Counted from the stretch's first letter, positions 1 to 8,906 are shown. The stretch: DNA of 64,000 bases from JAXHLG01 sp034522495 (GCA_034522495.1 JAXHLG010000002.1:434001-498000); one strand, 5' to 3'. The notes: a model not told the origin generated them from the letters alone. A program made the numbers and translations.

Positions 1-263
1 TGTTAGATCAAGAAAAGGAGGATGAGGGAAAAGAAGAAAAAAGCTGGGGTGATATGTCGGATGAAGAAAAGGATAAAATTTTGAACGAGAGAGTTCCCTT
101 GGAAGAGTCATCAGGTGGCACTAATGATAATAGTGAAACAGGTGGCGGGAACACCAAGATTCATTCAGAAGAAGAGGTGCAGGGGTTGCTTCTTAATGAA
201 AGAGAGTCTGCGCCGGAAGGAGGACCCACCAAAGAGGACGCACTCAAGGTTTTAAATGAATAA
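1..263 (+). CDS. C-terminal part of an acidic hypothetical protein, cut by the left edge
   Basis: The reading frame is open to the left edge of the window, so this is probably the 3' end of a longer gene. The internal ATG at 54 could be a start but has no ribosome site. The visible 86 or so residues are strongly acidic and hydrophilic, with no membrane segment. Three short degenerate copies of an L-N-E motif (ILNERVPLEE, LLLNERESAP, KVLNE at the end) are spaced through the tail, which suggests decayed internal repeats. It lies 39 bases before an S74-chaperone surface protein and may belong to the same surface locus. I do not recognise a family. Confidence 0.5.
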   Translation, partial: LDQEKEDEGKEEKSWGDMSDEEKDKILNERVPLEESSGGTNDNSETGGGNTKIHSEEEVQGLLLNERESAPEGGPTKEDALKVLNE

Positions 264-302
264 TTGCTGTTATCTTAAGATTTTATAATTAAAATAATAA
301 TA

Positions 303-2429
303 ATGAAAAAAATAGTAAATTTTGCGAATTGGTCGCTGGGAGTAGCTTTGCTTGGCATGTTCGGAGGTTTGATCCTTCAAAAAGTTGAGGCATGGAGTGA
401 GCCGCCTGATAGTCCACCCAATTCAAATGTTGGAGCGCCTCTTAATACCGGAGAGCAAGGACAAATGAAACAAGCCAAGTTGATTTTGAACATGCCGGCT
501 GATGATGGCAGTGTCCAAACAAGCGGCTTGCTTGTTCCTTACGGGAAAGTAGGATTAGGAACATTGTTTCCGGAGTCCAAGTTGCACATAGAAGAAAGCC
601 TTACAACTGATACCTCTGGATACGGGGATGTCACTATGGACGCTACCATTAGAACCGGAGCTGTTAATTATGATGGCGGTTATGGTGACTGGCCGGCCGG
701 ATTTTCTGTAAAGGTCAATGATGTCGACACTAATCTTCCCGGCGGCAGTGCAGGAATAGAGGTTTATAGCGGTATTGACGGTGTTTCCAGAGCTACTATG
801 TTAGTTAATGCAGACTGGCAGGGAAAGACAGGAAAGCCAACCTGGGGCGCGCTCTTGGGAGTGGTTCAAGATAGAATCAACACTCGCGGATTTGCATCTT
901 GGATTGAAGATGGTTTGGATAACAAAGTAGATGGAAGCCATGCTTATCTAAGCAACAGGGATAGTGACGGAAAGCTATTTTCAGGAAAGTTCGAAGGAGA
1001 CGTTTATGTAAGAGATGATTTAGGTGTCGGAACAAGAGATCCCAATGAAAAGTTGGATGTAAGAGGCAACATTGTTGCTAGCGGAACCATTTGCGATACC
1101 AATGGATGTATTGGAGATGGAGGAGGATCTTCTTTGTGGAATCAAAACGGGAGTGATATTTATTATAATGGGGGTAACGTTGGCATTGGCAGAAACAATC
1201 CGCAGGATGAACTCGATGTTAATGGAGATCTATTGTTAAGCAAAGAAGATATTTATGCGGATACTTTTAGTTTCGGCAATGCAGCTAAAGTCTATACGGG
1301 AAGAAATGACGGATATTTGCTTCTTGCGGGGGGTAATGCCCAAGGGGACACAACAAATGGATCCGTCTTGGCGTTAACCGGGAAAAATATAAGCGATAGC
1401 TTTAGCGGTGTTCAGCCAAGGGATGACGGGGTAATAGCAGCTGGGATAAAAGGAAACTCTAACGGTTTTTACGTTTATGATTACAATACTTTTCAATGGC
1501 GTTTTAGCGTAAACGCCGAAAGAACATATGTTCATGATAACCTTGGTGTCGGAACTGAAAATCCGCTGGGTAAGCTCCACGTAGAGGAGGAGAAGGTAAC
1601 TAACGTAGCTGGAACGGATTATACTATGGATGCCACTATTCGGACCGGAGCGGTTAATTATACGGGCTATGGAGATTATCCCGCCGGCTTGTCGGTCAAA
1701 GTCAATAGTATTAGCAATGATGTGCCTGGAGGGACTGCTGGAGTAGAAGTTTACAGCGGTAAAGATAATGTTTCAAGGGCTACATTGCTGGTAAATGGGG
1801 ATTGGGACAACAACGGAAGAGATACCTGGGGAGCTATTTTGGGAGTAGTGAAAGATGGAAATAATGTTAGAGGCTTGAATACTTGGATAGAGAGTGATTT
1901 AGGTGGCAGCAGCAAGTCCGGTGACGCTAAATTAAGTTATAAGGATCCAAGCGGAAACCTTTATTCGGCATACTTTAGTGATTATGTATATGTAAACGAC
2001 GATTTAAGGGTGAATGGGACGGTGCACCATAAAGGATTAAATAATTACTCGGATATGAGGTTGAAGCAATCTGTAAATTCAATAGAGGGGTCTTCGTTGG
2101 AAAAACTGACCAAGCTTAGAGGAGTTTCTTTTGAATGGAAAGATAATCCGGGAGAAAAAGAAATTGGATTGATCGCTCAAGAAGTAGAAAAAATATACCC
2201 GGAATTAGTTGAGGAGGACAGAGAAGGAATGAAGGGAGTACAATATTCTGCATTGGTAGCTCCAATTATAGAGGCTGTTAAAGAGCTAAAAGAAAGCTTT
2301 AGCGAAGTTAAAGACAAAATAGCAATTATCTTTGAAAGACAAGATCGCCAAGCAGACTTATTAGAGCAACAAAATGAGCGGATTAAAGAGCTGGAAAGCA
2401 AAATAGAGGAATTGAAAAAAGCAGAATAA
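303..2429 (+). CDS. Surface/tail-spike-like protein with C-terminal S74 intramolecular chaperone
   Basis: 708 residues. The N-terminus has a short hydrophobic signal or anchor (about residues 9-27). The body is beta-rich and contains a clear internal duplication: about 150 residues near 97-245 recur near 425-570, each starting with a KLH(I/V)EE motif and carrying TMDATIRTGAVNY. The last 110 residues match the Peptidase_S74 chaperone of endosialidase-type tail spikes (SDMRLKQSV, then GLIAQEVEKIYPELV), ending in a coiled coil (about 665-705). In that family the domain trimerises the fibre and is then cut off by itself. An exported trimeric fibre on the cell surface is the likely role (inference). 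Followed 19 bases later by a small anchored protein. Confidence 0.75.
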   Translation: MKKIVNFANWSLGVALLGMFGGLILQKVEAWSEPPDSPPNSNVGAPLNTGEQGQMKQAKLILNMPADDGSVQTSGLLVPYGKVGLGTLFPESKLHIEESLTTDTSGYGDVTMDATIRTGAVNYDGGYGDWPAGFSVKVNDVDTNLPGGSAGIEVYSGIDGVSRATMLVNADWQGKTGKPTWGALLGVVQDRINTRGFASWIEDGLDNKVDGSHAYLSNRDSDGKLFSGKFEGDVYVRDDLGVGTRDPNEKLDVRGNIVASGTICDTNGCIGDGGGSSLWNQNGSDIYYNGGNVGIGRNNPQDELDVNGDLLLSKEDIYADTFSFGNAAKVYTGRNDGYLLLAGGNAQGDTTNGSVLALTGKNISDSFSGVQPRDDGVIAAGIKGNSNGFYVYDYNTFQWRFSVNAERTYVHDNLGVGTENPLGKLHVEEEKVTNVAGTDYTMDATIRTGAVNYTGYGDYPAGLSVKVNSISNDVPGGTAGVEVYSGKDNVSRATLLVNGDWDNNGRDTWGAILGVVKDGNNVRGLNTWIESDLGGSSKSGDAKLSYKDPSGNLYSAYFSDYVYVNDDLRVNGTVHHKGLNNYSDMRLKQSVNSIEGSSLEKLTKLRGVSFEWKDNPGEKEIGLIAQEVEKIYPELVEEDREGMKGVQYSALVAPIIEAVKELKESFSEVKDKIAIIFERQDRQADLLEQQNERIKELESKIEELKKAE

Positions 2430-2448
2430 ATAAATCTTAAAGAAATTT

Positions 2449-2784
2449 ATGAAAAATGTAGTTTTAATTTTAATTGTTATCTTTGTTGTTGCTAGTGGAT
2501 ATTTTGGGTGGATGATTTACAAGGGGGACTCTAATGATAAAGAGGTGTCAGACAAAAATGTTTCTTCACCTAAAGAATCCCAAAAAGACAACCTTGATTC
2601 AACAAGCAATAACACCCAAATAAATACTAAACCGAGCAATGGAGAAGATGATCCTGTAGGCACAAAAGATGCTGAATCTAGAACTTTGCCCGGTGGAGCG
2701 AACCGTGACACAACAACTGAAGTTGAAAGTAAAGAGGAAAGTGAAACGTCGAAGCCTTTTCCAAGGGTTCCGCAGGATGGTTAA
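2449..2784 (+). CDS. Small membrane-anchored hydrophilic protein
   Basis: 111 residues: a hydrophobic N-terminal segment (about residues 4-23, valine/isoleucine-rich) followed by a low-complexity Ser/Asn/Asp/Glu-rich tail with no predicted fold. The layout suggests an N-in single-pass anchor with a disordered outer tail. It follows the S74 protein by 19 bases in the same direction, so the two are probably co-transcribed and end at the terminator at 2852. No family recognised. Confidence 0.55.
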   Translation: MKNVVLILIVIFVVASGYFGWMIYKGDSNDKEVSDKNVSSPKESQKDNLDSTSNNTQINTKPSNGEDDPVGTKDAESRTLPGGANRDTTTEVESKEESETSKPFPRVPQDG

Positions 2785-2851
2785 TGATTTAGAATAATAA
2801 AGATTGCAAAATTTTGTGGAAAAAGTGTGGATAAGTGAATAGAGATTTTGG

Positions 2852-2880
2852 AAAAATGGCCTAAAAAGGCCATTTTTTTG
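2852..2880 (+). terminator. Intrinsic terminator
   Basis: A 9-bp stem AAAATGGCC / GGCCATTTT with a short A-rich loop is followed by a run of T. It ends the surface-protein transcript just before the mraZ promoter. Confidence 0.85.
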
Positions 2881-2904
2881 TGGCTTGAAAATGAATGAAA
2901 ATGT

Positions 2905-2933
2905 TTGACAAGGGTAACATTGTGGAATATAAT
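2905..2933 (+). promoter_or_regulatory. Consensus sigma-70 promoter of the mraZ/dcw operon
   Basis: TTGACA at 2905-2910 and TATAAT at 2928-2933 with exactly 17 bases between them, a perfect match to the housekeeping consensus. It lies 154 bases before mraZ, leaving a long leader. Confidence 0.85.
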
Positions 2934-2940
2934 GTAATCA

Positions 2941-2957
2941 AGTGGTGAGAAGTGGGG
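2941..2957 (+). promoter_or_regulatory. Candidate MraZ operator (two direct boxes)
   Basis: AAGTGG occurs twice at 10-base spacing (2940-2945 and 2950-2955) immediately downstream of the -10 box. MraZ is known to bind tandem GTGG-type boxes at 10-bp period in front of its own gene, so autoregulation of this operon is likely. Only two boxes are seen where three are common. Confidence 0.6.
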
Positions 2958-3086
2958 AATTGCAAAGAATTTGAAATTTGAAATTTTTAATTTGAAATGC
3001 CCCGCAAAAACAGTTGCAAGAGGTTTAAAAATGTTTCTTAAAGGTTAATTCAAAATTGAAAATTTCGAATTAAAAATTGTTTTATT

Positions 3087-3521
3087 ATGTTCATCGGCGA
3101 GTATCAACATTCTATTGACGCGAAAAAGAGGCTGGCTATGCCTTCCAAGTTCAGGCGGAACTTTAAAAATAAAGCGGTGGTGACGAGGGGTTTGGACAAT
3201 TGCTTGTTTGTTTACCCGATGAAAGAGTGGGAAAAGATTGCGGAGAAACTTGGCAATATGCCGGTGGGGGAAAGCGCCACCAGAAGCTTTGTCAGGCTTA
3301 TGCTTGCCGGAGCGGTGGATGTGGAGCTGGATTCTCAGGGAAGGGTTTTGGTTCCGGATTATTTGAAAAAATACGCCGGCCTGAACAAAGAAGTGGTTAT
3401 CGCCGGTTTGTATAATCGGTTGGAAATTTGGGACAAGAAGAACTGGGAAAAATACAAAGAAAGCGCCGAAAAGAATCAGGACAAAATTGCGGAGGAATTG
3501 GGAAAGCTGGGAATATATTGA
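3087..3521 (+). CDS. mraZ: Transcriptional regulator MraZ
   Basis: 144 residues, normal for MraZ, with two SpoVT/AbrB-like halves. The first begins FIGEYQHSIDAKKRLAMPSK and the second carries DSQGRVLVP. MraZ is a ring-forming DNA-binding protein that controls the division and cell-wall cluster it heads. The ATG fits the conserved N-terminus but has no Shine-Dalgarno. Followed by rsmH after 111 bases, the usual order. The candidate boxes at 2941-2957 are its likely operator. Confidence 0.93.
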   Translation: MFIGEYQHSIDAKKRLAMPSKFRRNFKNKAVVTRGLDNCLFVYPMKEWEKIAEKLGNMPVGESATRSFVRLMLAGAVDVELDSQGRVLVPDYLKKYAGLNKEVVIAGLYNRLEIWDKKNWEKYKESAEKNQDKIAEELGKLGIY

Positions 3522-3632
3522 TTCATTTAAACATATAAGCATTTAAACAAGATTTTCTACAAAGTTCATAAAGTTATCGAGATTCTTAACATTGGACGCT
3601 AATTACCAATTACCAATCACAATTATAAAAAT

Positions 3633-4694
3633 ATGCATATTCCGGTTTTGTTGGGGGAGGCGGTTGAAAAATTAAATTTAAAAAAAGGGGATGCGGTTGT
3701 GGACGCCACTCTGGGGGGAGGCGGGCACAGCCGGGAAATAATGAATAAAATTGGCAAAAATGGTATATTAGTTGCCTTTGACCTGGATTCAGAAGCTGTC
3801 TCTGAATTTGAAAAATCTCTGAAAAAACAAAAAAAGGAGCCGGAAGTTTTTTTGAAAATTGAAAATTTTGCCAAAATCGACGAAGTTCTTGAATCGGAAA
3901 ATTTGAGCAAAGTTGATGCGATTCTTGCTGACTTGGGCTGGCGGTCCGATCAAATGGAGAATGAGAATTATGGAATGAGCTTTCAAAAGGACTCTCCTCT
4001 GGATATGCGACTAGCCCCGAACCATACGGTACTGGGCAAGGCTCAGAACCATGCGGATCGGGGCAAGGTCCAGAACCATGCGGTACGGGGCAACGCCCAG
4101 AACCATGCGGTACGGGGCAACGCCCAGAACCATGCGGTACTGGGTAAAACAGGAGGGTTGACGGCTGGAGAAATTGTCAATACTTGGAAAGCTGAAGATT
4201 TAAAAAGATTGTTCAAGGAATATGGAGAAGAGAAATTTGCCGGAAGAGCGGCCAAGGCTATTGAAAAACAAAGAAAAATCAAGGAAATAGAGACAACGAA
4301 AGAGTTGTCTGAGGTAATTAAAAAAGCTATTGGCGGGCATTACAAAACAGCTAAGATTCATCCGGCTACCCGAGTCTTCCAAGCTTTAAGAATTGCAGTT
4401 AATAATGAGTTGGAGAATTTGCGGGAATTTTTGGAAGCCAGTCTGAGGATACTCAAGCCGGGAGGGAGGATTGCAATTATCAGTTTCCACTCGCTGGAGG
4501 ACAGGACGGTTAAAAAATTCTTTCGGGTAAATGCCGGGGGATGTATTTGCCCAAAAGAATTTCCGGTGTGCGTTTGCGGCAAGAAGCCAAAGATTAAAAT
4601 CATCACCAAAAAGCCGATTACTCCGACTGATGAAGAAATTAGACGGAACCCGAGGTCTCGGAGCGCCAAGATGCGCGTAGCGGAAAAATTATAA
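3633..4694 (+). CDS. rsmH: 16S rRNA (cytosine1402-N4)-methyltransferase RsmH with in-frame tandem-repeat insert
   Basis: 353 residues; the family is usually about 300-315. It methylates C1402 of 16S rRNA using S-adenosylmethionine. The N-terminus HIPVLLGEAVEKL and the SAM motif DATLGGGGHS are clear, followed by ADLGW, SPLDMRL, RVFQALRIAVNNEL and SFHSLEDR. Between SPLDMRL and GGLTAGEIVN lie five tandem copies of a 9-residue unit (type QNHAVRGNA; residues 129-173) encoded by a 27-bp repeat. This insert is absent from ordinary RsmH and explains the extra length. The rest of the enzyme is intact, so it is probably active with a surface loop expanded. Confidence 0.92.
   Translation: MHIPVLLGEAVEKLNLKKGDAVVDATLGGGGHSREIMNKIGKNGILVAFDLDSEAVSEFEKSLKKQKKEPEVFLKIENFAKIDEVLESENLSKVDAILADLGWRSDQMENENYGMSFQKDSPLDMRLAPNHTVLGKAQNHADRGKVQNHAVRGNAQNHAVRGNAQNHAVLGKTGGLTAGEIVNTWKAEDLKRLFKEYGEEKFAGRAAKAIEKQRKIKEIETTKELSEVIKKAIGGHYKTAKIHPATRVFQALRIAVNNELENLREFLEASLRILKPGGRIAIISFHSLEDRTVKKFFRVNAGGCICPKEFPVCVCGKKPKIKIITKKPITPTDEEIRRNPRSRSAKMRVAEKL
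4017..4151 (+). repeat. Five-copy 27-bp tandem repeat inside rsmH
   Basis: Five in-frame units of exactly 27 bp encode PNHTVLGKA, QNHADRGKV, QNHAVRGNA (twice) and QNHAVLGKT. Units three and four are identical, showing recent duplication. GC content is clearly higher than in the flanking gene. Confidence 0.95.
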
Positions 4695-5085
4695 GAGAGG
4701 CATGAAACTATATTTAAACCTCTGGAATTTTTTTGGTTTGCGGTTTGGAGTGGCTGGTTTTGCAAAATAAATCCAAATGTCCCACCGCCCCGCGGGGTCC
4801 CGCTTTCATCAGGTAGATAAAAGTAGCGGGAAAAGCTCAAATGACAATTCAAAGTCAAAATTTAAATGACCAATAAAATTTAATGGTGTAAATGTTGCGA
4901 GAAAAACACAAATTAAAAAAGTTGCAAGTTTGTTATTTGAGTTTTGTAATTTGGGAATTGTTTGTAATTTGTAATTTGTGTATTTCCGGACTTTGCTTTA
5001 AGAATGGGTTGCGTGACTAAATTATGTATATTATCAGTTGAATTATTGTAAGAATTAATATTGGGGGGGGGGTGTGTTAAATAAT
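4695..5085. other. Non-coding gap between rsmH and ftsL with G10 tract
   Basis: I see no convincing gene here. It holds a CCCCGCGGGG palindrome (4788-4797), a hairpin TCCCGCT / AGCGGGA (4798-4831), a stretch of short TTTGTAATTTG-like repeats (about 4925-4985), and a run of ten G at 5063-5072, just 13 bases before the ftsL ATG. Confidence 0.6.
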
Positions 5086-5472
5086 ATGGCAAAATCATTG
5101 AATGTTAAAAACTCCGGCAATTATTGCCAAAGGAAAGAAAAAAACAAACCGGCCAGCGCCGGCAGGGCTGTTTGCGGTGTTTTGAATCCAAGATTTATTT
5201 CTTTTGCCCTGCTTTTTATGATTTGCTTATCCGGAATGGCGTATATTTTCCAAGTTAATAAAATAGCCACTATGGGCTATTTGGTTAACAAGAAACAGGA
5301 AAAACTGGACGAATTAAGGGAGGAGAAGAGGGGGCTGGAAATCAAGATGGCCAGCTTGAAATCGGCTTATAGATTCAAAGATGAAGAAAATGTCTTTAAA
5401 AATAAAATGGTAAAGCCAGATAAGGTCGGCTATATTGAAGTGGACTCTGTTGAACCGGTAGCTATGAAGTAA
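5086..5472 (+). CDS. ftsL: FtsL-like cell division protein
   Basis: 128 residues from the ATG at 5086; a GTG at 5074 would add four residues. A basic N-terminal tail is followed by one membrane segment (about residues 42-60, FALLFMICLSGMAYIF) and a charged coiled coil (about 68-100), the FtsL/DivIC layout. Sequence identity in this family is low, so the call rests on topology and position: it lies between rsmH and the class B penicillin-binding protein, exactly where ftsL sits in dcw clusters. It would join the FtsI divisome subcomplex at midcell. Confidence 0.75.
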   Translation: MAKSLNVKNSGNYCQRKEKNKPASAGRAVCGVLNPRFISFALLFMICLSGMAYIFQVNKIATMGYLVNKKQEKLDELREEKRGLEIKMASLKSAYRFKDEENVFKNKMVKPDKVGYIEVDSVEPVAMK

Positions 5473-5488
5473 AACTAAGGTCAATAAC

Positions 5489-7339
5489 ATGGTCAAAAAT
5501 GCCAACAAAAGCGATGGCGGCGAAAATGTTTTTAGATGGCGGATAAATCTACTCTCTTTACTGATTATTTTTTTAGGGGGAGTAGTTTTTTTTAGGCTTT
5601 ATTCCCTCCAGATTCAAGCCCATGACAGTTATAAAGAAAAAGCCCGGGATCAGTACATGGTAAGCCGGAATTTGGAGCCTAGAAGAGGGGAGATTTTTCT
5701 CGCAGAGCAGGAGAATCTATTTCCGGCGGCGGTAAATAAGAATATGCCGACGGCTTTTGCCATACCCAAAATAATTCAAGACGGGGAAAAGCGGGAAGTT
5801 GCCAGATTGGTGGCGGATAAGCTCGAATTGGATTTAGAGGAAGTGGAGAAGAAAATTTCCAAAAAGGATGATTTATATGAACCTCTAAAAAAAAGGCTTT
5901 CCGAAGAAGATATTAAAAAAGTTAAAGATATAGGCCACGAAGGCATAAAATTAAGAGAAGAAAGCTGGCGTTATTATCCCGGAGGCAGCCTGGCGGCTCA
6001 ATCCGTTGGGTTTGTCGGCTACAATGATCACAAAAGAGAGGGCATTTATGGCTTAGAGAAATATTATCAAAAGAAATTAGAAGGTTCGCCGGGATATCTT
6101 CATCAAGAAAGAGATGCGGCCAATCGCTGGATGTCCGTGGGGGAAAGGCTTTTCAAACCCGCGCAAGATGGAAATGATTTGATTTTGGGGCTGGATCATA
6201 TTGTCCAGCACAAAGCGGAAGAAGCGCTAGAAAACGCTATGAAAAAACATGACGCGGATAGCGGAAAAATAGCAATCATGGACCCCTACTCCGGAGAAAT
6301 TTTGGCTATGGCTCAATATCCCGTTTTCGATTTAAATAATTATTCCGAAGTTGAAGATATTTCTGTTTTTAAAAACGCTTTAGTTTCAGATGCTTACGAA
6401 TGCGGGTCTGTTTTTAAGGCGATTACTATGGCCGCGGCGCTTGATGACGGAGCGATTGAATATGATGAAACGTACGTCGATACCGGCCAGGTCGAAGAAG
6501 GGGGGTATGTGATCAAAAACTCCCAGGAAAAAGTTCACGGAAAGCAGACTATGAAAGAAGTGATCGAGAAATCAATTAATACGGGAATGATCTACGTGGA
6601 AAAAAAGCTGGGCAATAAGAAATTTTATGACTATATAAAGAAATTCGGCTTTGGCGAAAAAACCGGCATAGACCTGCCAAGCGAAGCCAAGGGCGACCTT
6701 TCCAATCTGGACACCAATAGAGACATCGAATATTTCACCGCTTCTTTCGGACAGGGGATCACGGTAACGCCCATCCAGCTGGTTAGCGCTTACGCGGCGA
6801 TTGCCAATGGCGGAGAATTGTTCCAGCCCCGGCTGGTGGATTATATTTTGGCGTCTTCGGGAAAAAAAGAGGAGCTAAGAAACGAGGTCAGGAGCAAAGT
6901 TATATCTCAAGACGCGGCTAACAAAATCAGCTTAATGCTGGAGAGCAATGTGGATAATGGCCATGGCAAGCCGGCCGCTGTCCCCGGTTACAGGGTGGCG
7001 GGAAAGACCGGAACCGCGCAGATAGCTGATAAAGAAAAAGGCGGTTACTTGGAAGATGCTACCGTGGGATCTTTTGCGGGGTTTGCGCCGGTGGACAACC
7101 CCAAGTTTGCAATGCTAGTTGTGGTGGAAAATCCCAAGGATGTGGAATGGGCCGAAAACACTGCCGCGCCCATCTTCGGCGAATTGTCCAAGTTCTTGTT
7201 TGACTATTACGGCATAGAGCCGAGCAGGGATTTTACCCAAGAAGAGCTAGACAAATTCGACAAAACCCATAATTATTTAAGAGGACCGAGCGAGGAGGAG
7301 AAAGAAGAAGAGGGGGAAGATAACTCTGAAGAAGATTAG
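5489..7339 (+). CDS. ftsI: Penicillin-binding protein, class B transpeptidase (FtsI/PBP2-like)
   Basis: 616 residues. An N-terminal membrane segment (about 17-38) precedes the PBP dimerisation domain and the transpeptidase domain. The three active-site motifs are all present: SVFK (about residue 306, the acylated serine), SIN (about 361) and KTGTA (about 505). It cross-links septal peptidoglycan in the periplasm-facing space. It follows ftsL by 16 bases. A Glu-rich low-complexity tail ends the protein. Because the gene follows rsmH-ftsL, FtsI is a better guess than an elongation PBP. Confidence 0.9.
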   Translation: MVKNANKSDGGENVFRWRINLLSLLIIFLGGVVFFRLYSLQIQAHDSYKEKARDQYMVSRNLEPRRGEIFLAEQENLFPAAVNKNMPTAFAIPKIIQDGEKREVARLVADKLELDLEEVEKKISKKDDLYEPLKKRLSEEDIKKVKDIGHEGIKLREESWRYYPGGSLAAQSVGFVGYNDHKREGIYGLEKYYQKKLEGSPGYLHQERDAANRWMSVGERLFKPAQDGNDLILGLDHIVQHKAEEALENAMKKHDADSGKIAIMDPYSGEILAMAQYPVFDLNNYSEVEDISVFKNALVSDAYECGSVFKAITMAAALDDGAIEYDETYVDTGQVEEGGYVIKNSQEKVHGKQTMKEVIEKSINTGMIYVEKKLGNKKFYDYIKKFGFGEKTGIDLPSEAKGDLSNLDTNRDIEYFTASFGQGITVTPIQLVSAYAAIANGGELFQPRLVDYILASSGKKEELRNEVRSKVISQDAANKISLMLESNVDNGHGKPAAVPGYRVAGKTGTAQIADKEKGGYLEDATVGSFAGFAPVDNPKFAMLVVVENPKDVEWAENTAAPIFGELSKFLFDYYGIEPSRDFTQEELDKFDKTHNYLRGPSEEEKEEEGEDNSEED

Positions 7340-7357
7340 GAGAAAAAGAATTATTTA

Positions 7358-7510
7358 ATTCCATTGTTTCATTGTTTCATTGTTCCATTGTTGAATTGTT
7401 ATGTTACACAAGAAAACACTATTTCTCTTTTATGCTTTAAAGGTTAAATAAATCAATGATTTATATGTATGTAGCATAACAATGAAGCAATTGAGCAATG
7501 GAACAATGAA
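7358..7510. repeat. Imperfect long inverted repeat built of CATTGTT units
   Basis: Left arm TTCATTGTTCCATTGTTGAA and right arm AATGAAGCAATTGAGCAATG with its continuation are near reverse complements separated by about 80 bases. The arms are made of short CATTGTTT-like units. Related units recur near 8890 and 8970 after murF. Seen only between murF and its neighbours in this window. Confidence 0.6.
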
Positions 7511-7586
7511 GATAAACTATTCAACCGTAATTAGTGACAAGTGGCTGAACTATCGCTTATAATTAATGTTTTAACGAAAACACCTT

Positions 7587-8855
7587 ATGAAAAAAAGAAT
7601 TTTGGAGAAAATGCTGAGGATGATGGCCGGGAGGGTGCTTAAGAAATATAAGCCGGAAGTTATTGCTATTACCGGGAGCGTGGGGAAAACTACGACCAAA
7701 GAGATGGCCGGCAGGATGCTTTCGGATTACAAAAACGTAAGATTCAGCAAAAAAAACTATAACAACGAAGTCGGAGTCCCGCTGGGAATTATTGGAGTCA
7801 ATATCGAGCCGGAAAGGTCAAAACTGATTCAATACGGCAAAGTTTTTCTTGTTTGGGCGGCGCTGGCTTTGTTTAAAAGCAAAAACTATCCGGAGGTGAT
7901 TGTTTTGGAATTCGGGGCGGATCATCCGGGAGATATTAAATATTTATGTGATTTTGTGCCTGTTTCGGTTGGTATTCTCACCGATATCGGCATTTCCCAT
8001 CTGGAGAATTTCGACTCCAAGGATGCCATTGCAAGAGAAAAAGGAACTTTGCTAAGAAGCTTGTCTTCGGGCGCATTGGCAGTTTATAATATTGATAATG
8101 AGCGAGTTAAAGAAGTCGGAGAGAAGGTAAGCGCCAACTCTTTAAGCTATGGATTCAGCCGGGATGCTAAGCTGAAAGCATCCGATTTTTATTATGATTA
8201 CAGGGAAAGCGAGGCCGGAAATGCAAAAATTTTAGACGGAGTTGGGTTTAAACTCGCTTACCAAGGCAAATTGATGCCTATGAAGCTGAACCATTGCATC
8301 GGAAAGGGAAGCGTTTACGCGGCTCTGGCCGCGCTTGGCGCGGGAATTTATTTTGATTTGAACATGGTGGAAATGGCTCGGTCATTGAAAAAAGCCAGAC
8401 CCGCGCCGGGGAGAATGAATCTTCTGAGGGGAATAAAAAAAACCAATATCATTGATGACACCTACAACAGCGCGCCGTCCAGCTTAAAAGTTGCCCTGGA
8501 AACCATGCAAGACTTAAAAGCCAAGAGAAAAATCTTGGCGCTGGGAGACATGCTGGAGCTTGGCGAAGAAGAAGAGAATGCGCACAAGCAAGCTCTGCGC
8601 GATGCCTTGGAAATAAACCCGGAAGCGGTGCTCTTGGCGGGAAAAAGATTCAAGAAGGCGGCAGATAGCTTGAAGAAAGAACAAAAAGAAAGGGTAGAGT
8701 GTTTCAATAATTCTATTGAAGCCGGCAATTATTTGCAGAAATTTATGGAGCCGGGCGATTTGATTTTAGTAAAAGGATCCAGGGGAATGGAAATGGAGAA
8801 GGCGGTTAAAGAGGTAATGAGGCATCCGGAGAGAGCGGAAGAATTGTTGGTTTGA
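7587..8855 (+). CDS. murF: Mur ligase, MurF-like (UDP-MurNAc-tripeptide--D-Ala-D-Ala ligase)
   Basis: 422 residues. The ATP site ITGSVGKTTTKEM is at about residues 27-39, far earlier than in ordinary MurF (about 110), so the N-terminal UDP-binding domain is missing or reduced to a short basic helix. The middle and C-terminal Mur domains are normal, with RPAPGRMN and TYNSAPSSLK, the MurF version of the NPDS motif. It would add D-Ala-D-Ala to the muramyl tripeptide in the cytoplasm. MurF is favoured over MurE by the TYNSAPSS motif and by the position after ftsI. A substrate other than the usual one is possible given the missing domain. Confidence 0.8.
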   Translation: MKKRILEKMLRMMAGRVLKKYKPEVIAITGSVGKTTTKEMAGRMLSDYKNVRFSKKNYNNEVGVPLGIIGVNIEPERSKLIQYGKVFLVWAALALFKSKNYPEVIVLEFGADHPGDIKYLCDFVPVSVGILTDIGISHLENFDSKDAIAREKGTLLRSLSSGALAVYNIDNERVKEVGEKVSANSLSYGFSRDAKLKASDFYYDYRESEAGNAKILDGVGFKLAYQGKLMPMKLNHCIGKGSVYAALAALGAGIYFDLNMVEMARSLKKARPAPGRMNLLRGIKKTNIIDDTYNSAPSSLKVALETMQDLKAKRKILALGDMLELGEEEENAHKQALRDALEINPEAVLLAGKRFKKAADSLKKEQKERVECFNNSIEAGNYLQKFMEPGDLILVKGSRGMEMEKAVKEVMRHPERAEELLV

Positions 8856-8906
8856 TATTATATTTCAACCCAAGGGGCGCTTCGCATTTCATTGTTTAAT
8901 TGAAAT

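Noticed and set aside
4358..4858. Reverse-strand 166-residue frame at the end of rsmH
   Set aside because: It is antisense to the conserved end of rsmH with no motifs.
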